The notes: a model not told the origin generated them from the letters alone. A DNA stretch of 64,000 bases from PALSA-612 sp963791225 (GCA_963791225.1 CAWBRV010000008.1:868001-932000), one strand, 5' to 3'. Numbered from the stretch's first letter, positions 33,383-43,232 are shown. Numbers and translations: made by a program.

Positions 33383-34227
33383 ACGGCCGTCCGCAAGATG
33401 CTGCGCCGCCACGACTCGTTCACGATGACGCGCTCCTCCTGGTCGACGAAGCGCCCCGGCAGCCCACGCGCGTCGAGCCACGCAGGCCCGGCCTCGCCGA
33501 CGAGGAAGGCCGACTTGGCGGCCGTATCGGCCGCAAGACAGGTCGAGCCGCAGACCGTGACCTGCTGCCACGGAGAGTCAGCCGGCCGGCCGCTGCGCGG
33601 ATCGATCAAATGGTGCTGAACCTCACCGCCGCGAAGCCAGCGGCGCTTGACGCTGCCGCTCGTCGCCAACGCCCCCCGGCGAAGCTCGACGCTGCCTCCG
33701 AGGGGTAGCTCGACCACAAGCGGCGAGCGAACCGCAAGATCTCCTCCCGCCGAGACGAACCACCCGTGCCGCAAAAGCGCCACCGCCGCGTCCACCGCCA
33801 GTGCCTTGACCACACCGTTCAGGTCGAGCCAGACATGCACGGGCAAGGTGAGCAGCCGATCTCGGTAGGCCACTGACCGCCACCGGCCCGGCGAGCCCGG
33901 CCCTGCCGGCGCCGGATCCTCCACCAGTTCGTCGAGATCGGCCACATACCCCGCCTCCTCCAGCGCACGGCCGAGTGTGGGGTCGACAAGCCCCCCCGTC
34001 TCCTCGGCGACCGCCAATGCGGCCTCGACGGCCCGCGCGAACAACTCCGACACGAGCACGGGTGTGCCGGATCGAGCATTGACTCGGTTGAGTTCGCTGT
34101 CGGCACGAAAGCGGCTGAAAGTCTGCTCCCACTCCGCGAACAGCCGCTCTGCAGCCAGCACCTCGCCTGTGCGCCGGCCCGCGACGACCATCTCGCAGCC
34201 CATTGCCTTGAAACGACGAGAGATCAC
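33373..34227 (-). CDS. apbE: FAD:protein FMN transferase
   Basis: 284 residues of the ApbE family, which attaches FMN covalently to Thr/Ser of extracytoplasmic redox proteins. Landmarks: FSRFRADSELNRVNARSG, DPTLGRALEEAGY, LDLNGVVKALAVDAA (FAD/metal region), ATSGSVKRRW with HHLIDPRSGRPADS, and ADTAAKSAFLVG. No signal peptide is obvious. Start ATG 34227 overlaps the upstream gene (ATGA). No FMN-binding-domain partner with a typical SGATxT acceptor is visible nearby, so the target may be the small upstream protein, the ferric-reductase-like protein, or lie elsewhere. Confidence 0.85.
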   Translation of the reverse strand: MISRRFKAMGCEMVVAGRRTGEVLAAERLFAEWEQTFSRFRADSELNRVNARSGTPVLVSELFARAVEAALAVAEETGGLVDPTLGRALEEAGYVADLDELVEDPAPAGPGSPGRWRSVAYRDRLLTLPVHVWLDLNGVVKALAVDAAVALLRHGWFVSAGGDLAVRSPLVVELPLGGSVELRRGALATSGSVKRRWLRGGEVQHHLIDPRSGRPADSPWQQVTVCGSTCLAADTAAKSAFLVGEAGPAWLDARGLPGRFVDQEERVIVNESWRRSILRTAVCI

Positions 34228-34622
34228 GACACGGACGTCGAGGCCCCCGGCGGCGCCTGGGCGGGAGCGATGATGCCCGCCTGCAGCAGATTCCGCCGCA
34301 CGATCCGGACAAACCCTGGCGGCGCCGCCAGCGCGTGCAGCGGTCGCTTCGAATGCCCCGCATAGGACGCCCGCGTCACCACCAACCCGACGACGAACGC
34401 CGCCAACGCAACAGCCGCGAGCGCCAACTTGGCCTGTTCCGCCCGTCTCCGAACCGGCGCAAAACGCGATCCACTCTCCCCGGGCCCAGCATCCTCCAAG
34501 ACCGGCGCCGTCTGCCGCGGCTCAGGCTTGGGCTTCGACTTCGGAGGCTCTGATCGCCGAGGCGCCGCCGGGCGTGAGCGGACACCCGGCATGCGAGCAG
34601 ATCGCTTGCGCTTCTTGGCCAT
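34224..34622 (-). CDS. Small basic single-pass membrane protein of the redox module
   Basis: 132 residues: a strongly basic Pro-rich N-terminal region (KKRKRSARMPG...PPKSKPKPEP), one TM helix (LALAAVALAAFVVGLVV, about 68-84) and an external tail of ~45 residues (RPLHALAAPPGFVRIVRRNLLQAGIIAPAQAPPGASTSVS). It overlaps apbE by four bases and is first in the three-gene unit. The tail contains GAST, which is only distantly like an ApbE acceptor motif. Function unknown. Confidence 0.6.
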   Translation of the reverse strand: MAKKRKRSARMPGVRSRPAAPRRSEPPKSKPKPEPRQTAPVLEDAGPGESGSRFAPVRRRAEQAKLALAAVALAAFVVGLVVTRASYAGHSKRPLHALAAPPGFVRIVRRNLLQAGIIAPAQAPPGASTSVS

Positions 34623-34893
34623 CTACCCGACCTGAAGATCCGGCCTCGAACGAACGTCAGCCTCCACGCGGCACATGGCACCAGCGCTCCGTGAGGCATG
34701 GATGAGAGAGGGGAGCAACAGCGCGCGTCGTCACCGCCGGTCGAGGACCTTCCGGGCTCGGTGCAGAATCAGGAAGGCTCGGTGGAAGGTTTGGCCGTCA
34801 TGACGGCGCGGTGGCGTAGGCTGTTGGTTCCGTTCACCATTCGGACCGACTCTTGCTCGTCGTGACGCTGCTCGGCGCGAGGGTAGGCGGGGT

Positions 34894-35994
34894 TTATCCC
34901 GTTGTTGCTCCTCGCGACACGCGGGCCAAGACATGGCGCGACCCTCCGTTGTCGATCCTGATCGGTTCGGTGAAGGTGCCGCGGTTGCCGCAGGTGTCGC
35001 TGGCGACGACGGTGAGGAGGTAGGTGCCGTTGCGGAACCGTCGTGTGTCGAGCGACGGCCGGGTGAGATTGAACAGATAGCGGCCGGCGACGTGCCAGTA
35101 GAGGTGATGCGTGAAGTCTGGGTAGTTCTGGTACGTGCCGGAGCCGTAGACGCGCCAGAAGTCGCGCGTCGGCGGCTCTGTGTGCCGGAAGTCGGCCGCG
35201 ACCCCGCGCACCAGTGTGCGGCCGTCTGGCGAAGCCAGCCGCCAGGTGACGAGGGCAGGCGCGACCGGAAAGCCGAGCCAGTGCCCGAGCACAGCTACCG
35301 GCGGGAGATCCTCGGCGTCCGCGGCGATCAGAATCGCTCCGCGCAGTCGCAAAGGGTTCATTTGGCGCCCGGAGGGGCTCGTGAAGGTCACCCGATCAAT
35401 GCCGGGAACGGTATGGTCGCGGTACGGCTCGAGATGGCCCGGGTCGAGCGGGTTGTGCGCTTTGAACGCGTCGATCTCGGTCAGATGGACGTGGTTCCAG
35501 ACGGGCTTGACCGTGCCGAGCACGGTCCGGTACGCGGTCACCGGCTGCCCCGGTTGGACGACAGGGTCGATGTGGAAATACTGGAAGGTGCGACCGTCGC
35601 TGGTCGTGACGCTGACACGATCACGGCTTCCGACGTGGGCGATACCGGACACGACCGGGTACACGGGCGTCCTCGGCGCCGCCGTGATGTCGATGCCGTT
35701 GTGGAACGTGAACGAGCCCAGACTCCCGGCTCTATCTGAGCCGAGCCGTTCGAGGCCGATGGTGCGCGGGTCGCCGAAGAATCCGCGAATCGGGTGCTGC
35801 CGATCGAACGGCTTCACTGGCCACCCATACGCGAGCGGGCTCCGCTGGAAGTGGTCACAAGGCGCGTCGAGCGCAAGCGCCTGTCGGCGCCAGCCGCCCG
35901 GGGCCCGCACGGGCGCCGCGTTACGCGCCGCGGGCTCGGGCCGGTGGGCGCCCTCGGCCACCGCGAGAATCGTGAGGCTGACTGCAACGCACAC
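34894..35994 (-). CDS. M23-type (LytM) peptidase-domain secreted protein
   Basis: 366 residues from GTG 35994 (signal-like VCVAVSLTILAVAEGA; the frame is open upstream, so the start may be earlier). The M23 core is recognisable: FTFHNGIDITAAPRTPVYPVVSGIAHVG gives the His-x3-Asp pair, and WNHVHLTE the HxH. A C-terminal ~200-residue beta-rich part follows (TWRLASPDGRTLVRG...GTYLLTVVASDTCGNRGTFTEPIRIDNG) like Ig/Fn3-type domains. Probably binds or cleaves cell-wall peptides, or is a non-enzymatic LytM factor. Confidence 0.75.
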   Translation of the reverse strand: MCVAVSLTILAVAEGAHRPEPAARNAAPVRAPGGWRRQALALDAPCDHFQRSPLAYGWPVKPFDRQHPIRGFFGDPRTIGLERLGSDRAGSLGSFTFHNGIDITAAPRTPVYPVVSGIAHVGSRDRVSVTTSDGRTFQYFHIDPVVQPGQPVTAYRTVLGTVKPVWNHVHLTEIDAFKAHNPLDPGHLEPYRDHTVPGIDRVTFTSPSGRQMNPLRLRGAILIAADAEDLPPVAVLGHWLGFPVAPALVTWRLASPDGRTLVRGVAADFRHTEPPTRDFWRVYGSGTYQNYPDFTHHLYWHVAGRYLFNLTRPSLDTRRFRNGTYLLTVVASDTCGNRGTFTEPIRIDNGGSRHVLARVSRGATTG

Positions 35995-36615
35995 GATCGC
36001 GTTCAGGGCGAGACGGCCGAGCCAGGCGCGGAGACGGATGGTGGGAATGGTGACCAGCCTGCGTGTTTCGTAAGAGCGACGGCAGAACTCGATTTCAGGC
36101 TATGGCTCGCCAGCTGACGCGACCATCGGCCGATCGGCGGATTACGGCGTCCGCGATCGGTGCCGATTGTCCGGTCTTCGCTGACCGAAAGCGTTAAGCC
36201 GCGTTGATGGGCGAGCAGCGCGCGGACGCGAACATGTCCATCTCGACCGGTCAGGTCGATCGTCCGGGTGCGGGCATCGAAGCGCAGCATGCGGCGGCCG
36301 CGCGAACCTTCGCCGTGGACCGCTTGCAGGCTCATCTGTTACCGACGTAGGCATTTCAGCATCGATCCGTACAACCCGTCGTTTGGTCGACCGAATCATG
36401 CTCGCCATTTCCCCCCCGCCTCGCGCGCGTAGGCGCGTGCGTGCGCACGGAAAGCATGAGCATGCTTCGGTCGACCATACCTGCGTCCGGACAGCCGCGA
36501 CTTCTTCGCCGTCTACGCCGTGTCGTCGGCGTGCCGGCAAGCGTCCCATTTCGCTGAGAGTCATCGTGGACGCTCCGTCGAACGGCGTCGGCGCGTACGG
36601 CTCGCCGGGCGGCTG
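35995..36615. other. Long intergenic region containing an inverted-repeat element
   Basis: About 620 bases with no supportable gene. It holds the 92-bp inverted-repeat element at 36385-36476. The short minus-strand frame at 36003-36335 is not protein-like over most of its length. Confidence 0.5.
36385..36476. repeat. Island-specific palindromic element, copy R1 (MITE-like)
   Basis: Terminal inverted repeats of 19 bp, GGTCGACCGAATCATGCTC and GAGCATGCTTCGGTCGACC, with one mismatch. The core, read on the minus strand, contains GCACGCACGCGCCTACGCGC, shared with copies at 51036, 52751 and 52851. Non-coding. Confidence 0.75.
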
Positions 36616-37872
36616 CTAACCGGTGTTCTGGCCCGATCTTGCGAGTGTCGAGTTGAGCGCTCGGCGTGTCGCGGCGTCCACCTCGCCGGTCGGCGTCAAC
36701 CCCGCGGCCGTCTGAAGCTGCTCCGTAGCCGTCTGCGTGGCGGTTCCGAAGTGTCCGTCGGTGGTCAGCGGCGTCTGGGTCGGCGAGGTCAGCTTCAGCC
36801 ACTGGTTCAGCTGGTTCTGCCAGCTGACGACCGCCGGACCCGTAGCTCCGAGCTTGAGCGTCGTCCCCGAGGGCGAGTTCGTCGACGCGGCCTTCGTGCC
36901 GGCCAGCGCTCGCCGGAGGGCGAGTCGTGTGCTTGCCCCGACGATGCCGTCCGGTGCGAGTCCCTGTGCCGTCTGCAGCTGTTCGGTCGCGAGCTGGGTC
37001 GATGTGCCGAAGCTCCCGTCCGCCGTCAGCAGCGTCTGGGTCGGCGCCGTGACCTTCAGCCAGTCGTTGAGCGAGTTCTGCCAGGCCGTCACGTCTGCCC
37101 CGGTCGAGCCGAGCGAGAGCACCCGACCGCTCGGCGAGATTCCTGCCGGCCCGACGAGGTTCCGCGTCGACCTCAGCAGCGAGCTCTGATCCGCCACGAA
37201 CCTGGACGCCGGGAAAGAGGCGCCCAGTCCGCGTGCCTGCAGAGCCGCATCCGCCGACGTTCGCACGCCGTCCCAGATGAGGTCGCTCGTGAGCAGATCG
37301 TCGACCTGCCCCGAGATGACGGCATTCCACGAGGTGTCGTTCTGAGCGGCAAGCGCCTGGGACAGAGAGTCGCGCAGTCCCTGAAGCCCGCGAAGTCGAA
37401 GGTCGAGCGCGGCGAGCGCCTGCGCCTGGTCAGAACTCAGGGTCGCGGGTGCCTGTAACGCCTGCAGCCGCGTGACCTGATCGGCCGCCTGCCGCACGAG
37501 CGCGTCGAGCTTCGCGATCACGGTCTTCCTGCCGGCTGCGGTCTGGCTGCCGCTCAGGTCGGCTGCGAGGGCGGCCCCGGTTTGCTGCGAGCTGGACGCG
37601 ATCGGCGTGATCTGCTCCAGGTAGTTGCTGTTGCTGCCATTTTCTCCTCCCGACCCCGTCGTGAGGACTGCGATCAGGATCACGAGGAGGATGAGCGCTG
37701 CCACGGCCACAGCCGCCATTCGGCGGCGGACGACTACGTGCGACGGCGTCGACCGAGTGCGCCGGTGGGCAAGGCGCGGATCGGGTCCGGTCTCCCGGGG
37801 TTCATCCTGTCGGTCGTCCCCCGCCAACTCAGGGTGCTCGGGGAAGAACTCGAACTCGAATTCGTCGTCCAC
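36616..37872 (-). CDS. Single-pass membrane protein with two C-terminal peptidoglycan-binding domains
   Basis: 418 residues from GTG 37872 (DDEFEFEFFPEHPELAGDD...). A cytosolic acidic/charged region of ~50 residues precedes one TM helix (MAAVAVAALILLVILIAVLTTG). Then come a helical, Gln/Ala-rich external region (about 90-245) and two PG_binding_1 domains (LSLGSTGADVTAWQNSLNDWLKV...DGSFGTSTQLATEQLQTAQGL and LKLGATGPAVVSWQNQLNQWLKL...DGHFGTATQ). Last of four same-strand genes (43232 to 36616) for surface assembly. Confidence 0.75.
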   Translation of the reverse strand: MDDEFEFEFFPEHPELAGDDRQDEPRETGPDPRLAHRRTRSTPSHVVVRRRMAAVAVAALILLVILIAVLTTGSGGENGSNSNYLEQITPIASSSQQTGAALAADLSGSQTAAGRKTVIAKLDALVRQAADQVTRLQALQAPATLSSDQAQALAALDLRLRGLQGLRDSLSQALAAQNDTSWNAVISGQVDDLLTSDLIWDGVRTSADAALQARGLGASFPASRFVADQSSLLRSTRNLVGPAGISPSGRVLSLGSTGADVTAWQNSLNDWLKVTAPTQTLLTADGSFGTSTQLATEQLQTAQGLAPDGIVGASTRLALRRALAGTKAASTNSPSGTTLKLGATGPAVVSWQNQLNQWLKLTSPTQTPLTTDGHFGTATQTATEQLQTAAGLTPTGEVDAATRRALNSTLARSGQNTG

Positions 37873-37916
37873 GCTGCGCGCTCGGTCTCGACTACCAACC
37901 CTACCCGGCTCGTCAG

Positions 37917-39380
37917 TCAGGCCGAGGAGCTTCGAAGAATCGTCACGTTCGTCGAGGGCACGTGCTCGTAGACCCGGTAGTCCTCGTGCAGGACGCGGGT
38001 CAACCTGCCGCTCGGGTCCACCTCGCTGGGGTCTCGGTAGACGATCACGAGACGCGGGTGGTTCCTGCCGTCGAGGAGGCTCCGCAACCGTCCGAGCGCT
38101 CCCGGGATCTCCTCCAGGGGGTGTGCCCAGAGGTACGGGAAAGCGGCCCGGCGGTCGGCGAGGAAGTACAGGTCGGCCTCCGAGTCGAGTGCGTAGATCG
38201 GGCTCTCCGGACCGGAGTCGGCTCTCACGGCGCCGGCGATTCGCTGATCGGTCGCGTATTGGCCGTAGTAGGGGACGAGCGCTTCTCGGCTCGCGCGCGA
38301 CATCGCGTCCACCCGCACGACGAAGGGAAGCACTTGCCAGACGGCGACCGCGACGACGAGGACGCCAAGACTTCTCGTCGGCACGCTCGTGGCGGCGATC
38401 CCGGCGAGGAGTGCGAGTGGTGCGATCAACTGAACGTAGTAGTGCGGCCAATAAAGCGATGCCGCATTGAACCCGGCGAAAGCGGCGAGCAACCAGCCGA
38501 CAGGGAGCCAGAGCCGCGGCCTCCGCAGGAGGCAGAGGCCGACACCGGAGAGCGCGGCGAGTACGACTAGCTCAAGGTCTCGCCTGGCGCCGAGCCAACT
38601 CGTCGTCAACGGGCCGAGCCGGCTACCGAGGGTCGAGCCCGCGCCGGAATGCGCAGAGAGCTTGTAGCCGACGACTGCGAACCAGTAGCTGTTCCAGCCG
38701 ACGCTCAGACCATGGAGCGCAGACAGGCCGAGCGGGACCGCCGCCGCGGCCATGAACGTTCCGACGTTCGTCCACCTCCGCGCCGGACTGGCGCCGACCA
38801 CCGCTCCGGCGACGAGCAGGCCGTCGAAGCCTGACTGCTTCATCAGCAGGGCTGTAGCGGCTGACAGCCCGGCGACGATCAGCCACAGGCTCGCACTGGA
38901 CCTCCGCCACGCGAGCGCAGCGGCAACCGCCCCGGTCGCCGGCAGAGCGGCCGCGAGTTCTCCGTTGAACGTGAAGCCCTGTACGTGCGGACCGACCCCG
39001 ACCACTGCGTAGATCGCGGCTGCCGCCGCCCCTGTCCACGGTCCTTTCAGCATCCAGCCGATCGCTCCGATAAGCAGCGTGATTGCGGCTCCGAACACGA
39101 CTGCTCCCAGTCTGATCGCCCAGGGCCCGTGCGCAACCGAGAGCAGCAGCCGGTACGCGAGCATCAGACCTTGCGGGCGGTCCACCCACGCGGACGGCCC
39201 ATACAGGCGGGCGCCGCGCGCCCACTGCTCGGCGATGTACGCGTAGCCGCCCTCGTCCGGACTCAACCCCAGTTGCATGAACGGCACCCGCAGCGCCACG
39301 GCGGCGGCAGCCGACACCGCGATCCCCGCGGCAGGCCACCAGCTTCGCCTGCCGTGCGCGGGAACGAGCGGATCTCGCAC
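37917..39380 (-). CDS. GT-C fold membrane glycosyltransferase (GT39/PMT-like)
   Basis: 487 residues, about 10-11 TM helices. The first external loop carries the acidic catalytic motif: LGLSPDEGGYAYIAEQWARGARLYGP, followed by WVDRPQGLMLAYRLL, as in lipid-linked-sugar-dependent mannosyl/arabinosyl transferases. The soluble C-terminus (TDQRIAGAVRADSGPESPIYALDSEADLYFLADRRAAF) matches the usual post-membrane domain. Probably transfers a sugar from a polyprenyl phosphate outside the membrane. Confidence 0.8.
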   Translation of the reverse strand: MRDPLVPAHGRRSWWPAAGIAVSAAAAVALRVPFMQLGLSPDEGGYAYIAEQWARGARLYGPSAWVDRPQGLMLAYRLLLSVAHGPWAIRLGAVVFGAAITLLIGAIGWMLKGPWTGAAAAAIYAVVGVGPHVQGFTFNGELAAALPATGAVAAALAWRRSSASLWLIVAGLSAATALLMKQSGFDGLLVAGAVVGASPARRWTNVGTFMAAAAVPLGLSALHGLSVGWNSYWFAVVGYKLSAHSGAGSTLGSRLGPLTTSWLGARRDLELVVLAALSGVGLCLLRRPRLWLPVGWLLAAFAGFNAASLYWPHYYVQLIAPLALLAGIAATSVPTRSLGVLVVAVAVWQVLPFVVRVDAMSRASREALVPYYGQYATDQRIAGAVRADSGPESPIYALDSEADLYFLADRRAAFPYLWAHPLEEIPGALGRLRSLLDGRNHPRLVIVYRDPSEVDPSGRLTRVLHEDYRVYEHVPSTNVTILRSSSA

Positions 39381-39473
39381 GGACAGGATGAGGCTAACCC
39401 ACTGTCGGCGCGTTCGAACCTCGAACGGTGCGGCTCGCGCCCGTCGATTCTCGATTGGATTCCAGCGATTTCT

Positions 39474-41105
39474 CTAGCAGGTGGAGGCGCTCTGTCCGGC
39501 GACCGTGTCGAGGGCGGCTGCGGTACTGAAAGCGAAGGTCAGGCGGATCCGGCCGGCCGAGGTCGTGTGAAGCCGGATCATGCCGTCGCTGCCCTTGTTC
39601 ACACAGCCCGACGTTGCGTGCCAGTAGGGGGAGGCGTTGATAGCGATCCGGTACGTGCCGGGGCGCGGAACGGTGACTGTGATGCTGTTGTTGCTGAGGT
39701 TGGCCACATCGGGATCGCCTGGCCCGGTGATGAGCGGTTGCGGAGAGCGGACGGCGTAGATCTTGATGTTTGCGGTCGCCAGCACGAGGCGGAGTGGCAA
39801 GCGTCCGCTCGCGATCAGCTTCGCTTCGGCCTGAGCGCTGTAGTCGGGCGGCGCGCCGGTGAGTACGACATAACCGACTCCGAGCCTCTGTAGCCAGGCC
39901 GTGTATGCGCGCGCCCCGAGCCGGCCGTACAGAACGGCGTTCTCCGGGAAGTCGTCCTGGCGGAACCAGCCGCGTGCAAGCGGGATCCCTGCCTGTGGCA
40001 GATAGGCCGCCTCCCAATGGCCGACGGTGTCGACGGCTTCGACGCGGTAGTCGGGCGAGCGGTGGATCTTCAGATAGCGGATAGCGGGGGCCCAGTAGGA
40101 GGCCTGCGAGGTTGGGTCGGATCGAGCGTGTGCGACGCTTGCCGCCAACGGGGTGACGTTCCACAAGACTGCCAGGGTGAGCGCGAGCATCGAAACGGCA
40201 CGCGGGCGCCAGTCACGAAGAGATAGGACGAGCAGCGCGAGTGGAATGGCGAGGAACCGGAGACGATCGATGTTCTCGCCAAGCGCCGAGGGGACGAGGT
40301 AGGCCGCGGCGCAAGCAGTTGCATAGGCGGGGAAGAGGTAGCGAATTGCGCGGGCGCGCTCGTTTCTCCAGGTGAGGGCCGTGCCGATGGCGCAGAAGAG
40401 GAGTGCAGCCGCCAGTTCGCCGGTCGCGAACGGGTAGCGACCCGAGCTCGGGAACATGCGCCAGAGCACGATCTCGCCGAGGCTGAGGGTGCCGAGCACG
40501 AGCCCGGCGCCGACCAGGAAGTGTCGTTCGGTGCGGCGTCCGAGCGCGATCGCTGCCAGGACGACGAGGAGCAGGAGGAAGGCGACCGGGCTTGCTGCGA
40601 GCGAGAGCAGCGACAGCACCCCCATCCGTCGCAGATGCCTGGCTTGCGCCGCCCAGATAGCGAGCAGCGCAAGCGCGGCCCCCAGGCCGAAGGGGAACAT
40701 CGCCAGCAGCACGGTTCCGGCCCAGACCACCGAGAATGCGCGTGACGACCAGCGAGCGGCGGATCCCCACTGCTGCCAGGCAATAGCGGAGAATGCCAGT
40801 GACGCAGCCGCGACGGTCGAGATTGCGAGAGCGTTGATTCCGAGCAGTGCCGCCAAGGGGTAGTAGAGCAAGCTGTAGGTGACGAAGCTGTACCGGCCGG
40901 CGTACCAGAAGTTGTTCCAGAACGTCAGCCCGTGTTGAAGGAACAGCGTCCGCTGGTAGACGTGGGCTGCGAGGTCGATCCCCGGCGGAGCTGTCCACAC
41001 GAGTAGTGCGGAGACCGCTGCGGCTGCGGCTGCGGCCAGGATCGCCTCGCGGGGAACGGCGAAGTCCGGGCGGCGACGCAGGGTCGGGTTGGCGGGAGTC
41101 GTCAC
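39474..41105 (-). CDS. Large multipass membrane protein, probable GT-C-type surface glycan protein
   Basis: 543 residues with about 10 TM helices, then an external domain of ~200 residues (YWAPAIRYLKIHRSPDYRVEAVDTVGHWEAAYLP...PYWHATSGCVNKGSDGMIRLHTTSAGRIRLTF). The first external loop (APPGIDLAAHVYQRTLFLQHGLTFWNNFWYAGRYS) holds an Asp in the position of the GT-C catalytic residue. The extracellular part resembles the tails of actinobacterial 6-pyruvoyl-tetrahydropterin-synthase-related/YfhO-like membrane proteins, but the exact family is uncertain. Operon with the GT39-like gene. Confidence 0.65.
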   Translation of the reverse strand: MTTPANPTLRRRPDFAVPREAILAAAAAAAVSALLVWTAPPGIDLAAHVYQRTLFLQHGLTFWNNFWYAGRYSFVTYSLLYYPLAALLGINALAISTVAAASLAFSAIAWQQWGSAARWSSRAFSVVWAGTVLLAMFPFGLGAALALLAIWAAQARHLRRMGVLSLLSLAASPVAFLLLLVVLAAIALGRRTERHFLVGAGLVLGTLSLGEIVLWRMFPSSGRYPFATGELAAALLFCAIGTALTWRNERARAIRYLFPAYATACAAAYLVPSALGENIDRLRFLAIPLALLVLSLRDWRPRAVSMLALTLAVLWNVTPLAASVAHARSDPTSQASYWAPAIRYLKIHRSPDYRVEAVDTVGHWEAAYLPQAGIPLARGWFRQDDFPENAVLYGRLGARAYTAWLQRLGVGYVVLTGAPPDYSAQAEAKLIASGRLPLRLVLATANIKIYAVRSPQPLITGPGDPDVANLSNNSITVTVPRPGTYRIAINASPYWHATSGCVNKGSDGMIRLHTTSAGRIRLTFAFSTAAALDTVAGQSASTC

Positions 41106-41237
41106 GGGAAGCTGCGACGAGCAGGATCATCGTGAGCACGCCTGAGAGCCCGGTGAGAGGGGGTGGAGCTCGGGCCGTGGCAACCTGCCCGCGAGGGTGG
41201 ACGACACGCACTGCGCGTACGCCACGTCCGTGCCTTG

Positions 41238-43232
41238 CTAGCGGGTCAGCCCGGCCGCAGCGAGTGCGCGGTCGATCACGGCACGGGCCACGATCGGCGC
41301 GGCTGCCGAGTCGTAGTGCGTTCCGTCGGGCCTCGCGAGCTGCCCACCGGGCAAGCGGTCGTTGCAGGGACTGGCGTTCGTGTGGCACACGAGCGATTCG
41401 ATGCTGATCGAGCGTACGGCACCCGTTGTGTGCGAGGCGAGGAAGGCGTTCCAGACGTCCTGAGCGCCCGTCGAATGCAGCAATCGGGAGACGAAGGGTC
41501 CGCAGGCCGACGGAGTGCAACGGGTGGAGATCCCGAGCCCAGAGCGTTCGATCTGGACGGCGACGACAATGGCGCCCCTGCGCGCGAGCGCAGCGGTCCG
41601 CTCTGCAAAAGCATGTCGCTGTAGCGCCCAGTAGACGGGTGATCCGAAAAGGACCGGACGCCCGCGGGCATCGACGCGGTCCGCGAGCTCATACCGGCTC
41701 CACCAGATGACGAGCGCCGGCCTGTACCGGGCGATCGCCGCGTCCTGCCGTGCTGGGACGTCCGTCGAGCAGAGGCTCCCTGGACCCCAGGGCTTGCCCC
41801 GTGAGTCGACGAGCGCTACTCCGGTCGCCGGGCAGCTGCCGCGAGTGGCTGAGATGACGACGTAGCCGTGTCTCGAAGCGGCTGAAGCGAGCGCCGGAGC
41901 CAGTCGCTGCGGAACGGAGTCGCCGACGAGGACGATCGTCTTCGTCGTGCGCCCGAGCGCCGCCCCGGCGAACGGTACGACCGCCGTCTGGTCGGCGAAG
42001 AACAACGCAGCCAGCGTCATCCCCAACACGACCACCATGCGGCGGGGGACGAGGAACGACGCAACGCGGCCGTAGCGGACAGGGGACTCGACGAACCGGT
42101 AGGAGGCTGCCGCCAGCACGATCGTGGCGACTGTCAGAACGCAGACACGCAGGGGAGCACCGAGGCTCGTCAGATCCCACCAGCCTCCTCGCTGCGTCCA
42201 GACCCAGAGAGGCCAGTGCCAGAGGTAGATGCCGTACGAAAGACGCCCGAGATACGCCACCGGCGCGGCGGCAAGCGCCCGCGTCGCCACGCTTCTCGAC
42301 GCCGAGACGGCCGCGATCAAAGCCGCTGTCCCCGCGGTAACCACCAGAGCGCCGCCGTGGGCGTACGCGGCGGTCGGGCCGCCCGCCCCACCGAGCGTTG
42401 CCATCCCCCAGGCGAGCCCCGTCGACCCGAGCAGGATCAGGGGCCAGTGCATGCGGGTGCATGCGGCCCGAACGTGCGGCGAGGTGATGATCACCGCGAG
42501 CACCGCGCCGGCCAGCGGCTCGAAGATACGGCTGTCGGTGCCCATGTAGGCACGATCGTGGCCGCCGGCCCAAAGGCTGCTCAGCCGCCACGCCGAGAGC
42601 GCGAGGCCGGATCCCGCCAGCACGCCGACCACGACGAGACGGTGCCGAGGACGGGAGACGACGATCCCGACGAGCGCGAGCACGAGCGGCCAAACGAGAT
42701 AGAACTGCTCCTCGACACCAAGCGACCACATGTGCTCGAGCGGGCTCACGACTCCGTCGCTCGCGAAGTAGGTGCTGGTGGAGATGAAGTGCCAGTTGGC
42801 GAAGTAGAACAGCGCCGACGCGATATCGCCTCGCACACGGTCGCGCAACACGGATGGTGCGAACACCGCTCCCCAAACCAGCATGAGGGTCAAGACCGGC
42901 AAGAGAGCCGGCACGAGCCGGCGGACCCGCCGTGTCCAGAACTCCCCCAGCCGAACGCGGTCGCGCTGGAGCTGAGACAGCAGGAGTGAGGTGATCAGGA
43001 AGCCGCTCAGCACGAAGAACACATCCACGCCCAGGAAGCCGGCGCGCGCGCCCGGCACGCGGTAATGGAAGGCAAGAACGGCACCGACGGCGACGAGACG
43101 CAGTCCGTCCAGGGAGTCGTTCCGGCGGCGGTCGGAGAGGCGCGAGCGATCGGCCGAAGCGCGCCGCGACGACGACGTCTGGCTCCTGCAGCCGGGCCTG
43201 TGTCCGTTCCCCGCCTCATCGTTCGTGCTCAC
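41238..43232 (-). CDS. Acyltransferase-3 membrane protein with C-terminal SGNH domain (OatA/OafA-like)
   Basis: About 664 residues from GTG 43232. The acyltransferase-3 part has DGLRLVAVGAVLAFHYRVP (catalytic His region), GVDVFFVLSGFLITSLLL, the RRVRRLVPAL loop and SLGVEEQFYLVWPL. The C-terminal SGNH hydrolase-like domain has VLVGDSVPQRLAPAL (block I Ser), RGSCPAT, and DGTHYDSAAAPIVA (Asp-x-x-His). It would O-acetylate a cell-wall or exopolysaccharide sugar. First of the four surface genes. Confidence 0.87.
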   Translation of the reverse strand: MSTNDEAGNGHRPGCRSQTSSSRRASADRSRLSDRRRNDSLDGLRLVAVGAVLAFHYRVPGARAGFLGVDVFFVLSGFLITSLLLSQLQRDRVRLGEFWTRRVRRLVPALLPVLTLMLVWGAVFAPSVLRDRVRGDIASALFYFANWHFISTSTYFASDGVVSPLEHMWSLGVEEQFYLVWPLVLALVGIVVSRPRHRLVVVGVLAGSGLALSAWRLSSLWAGGHDRAYMGTDSRIFEPLAGAVLAVIITSPHVRAACTRMHWPLILLGSTGLAWGMATLGGAGGPTAAYAHGGALVVTAGTAALIAAVSASRSVATRALAAAPVAYLGRLSYGIYLWHWPLWVWTQRGGWWDLTSLGAPLRVCVLTVATIVLAAASYRFVESPVRYGRVASFLVPRRMVVVLGMTLAALFFADQTAVVPFAGAALGRTTKTIVLVGDSVPQRLAPALASAASRHGYVVISATRGSCPATGVALVDSRGKPWGPGSLCSTDVPARQDAAIARYRPALVIWWSRYELADRVDARGRPVLFGSPVYWALQRHAFAERTAALARRGAIVVAVQIERSGLGISTRCTPSACGPFVSRLLHSTGAQDVWNAFLASHTTGAVRSISIESLVCHTNASPCNDRLPGGQLARPDGTHYDSAAAPIVARAVIDRALAAAGLTR

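Noticed and set aside
36003..36335. 110-residue minus-strand frame
   Set aside because: Only the first ~40 residues look coding; no family, no ribosome site, and it overlaps the M23 gene's upstream region.
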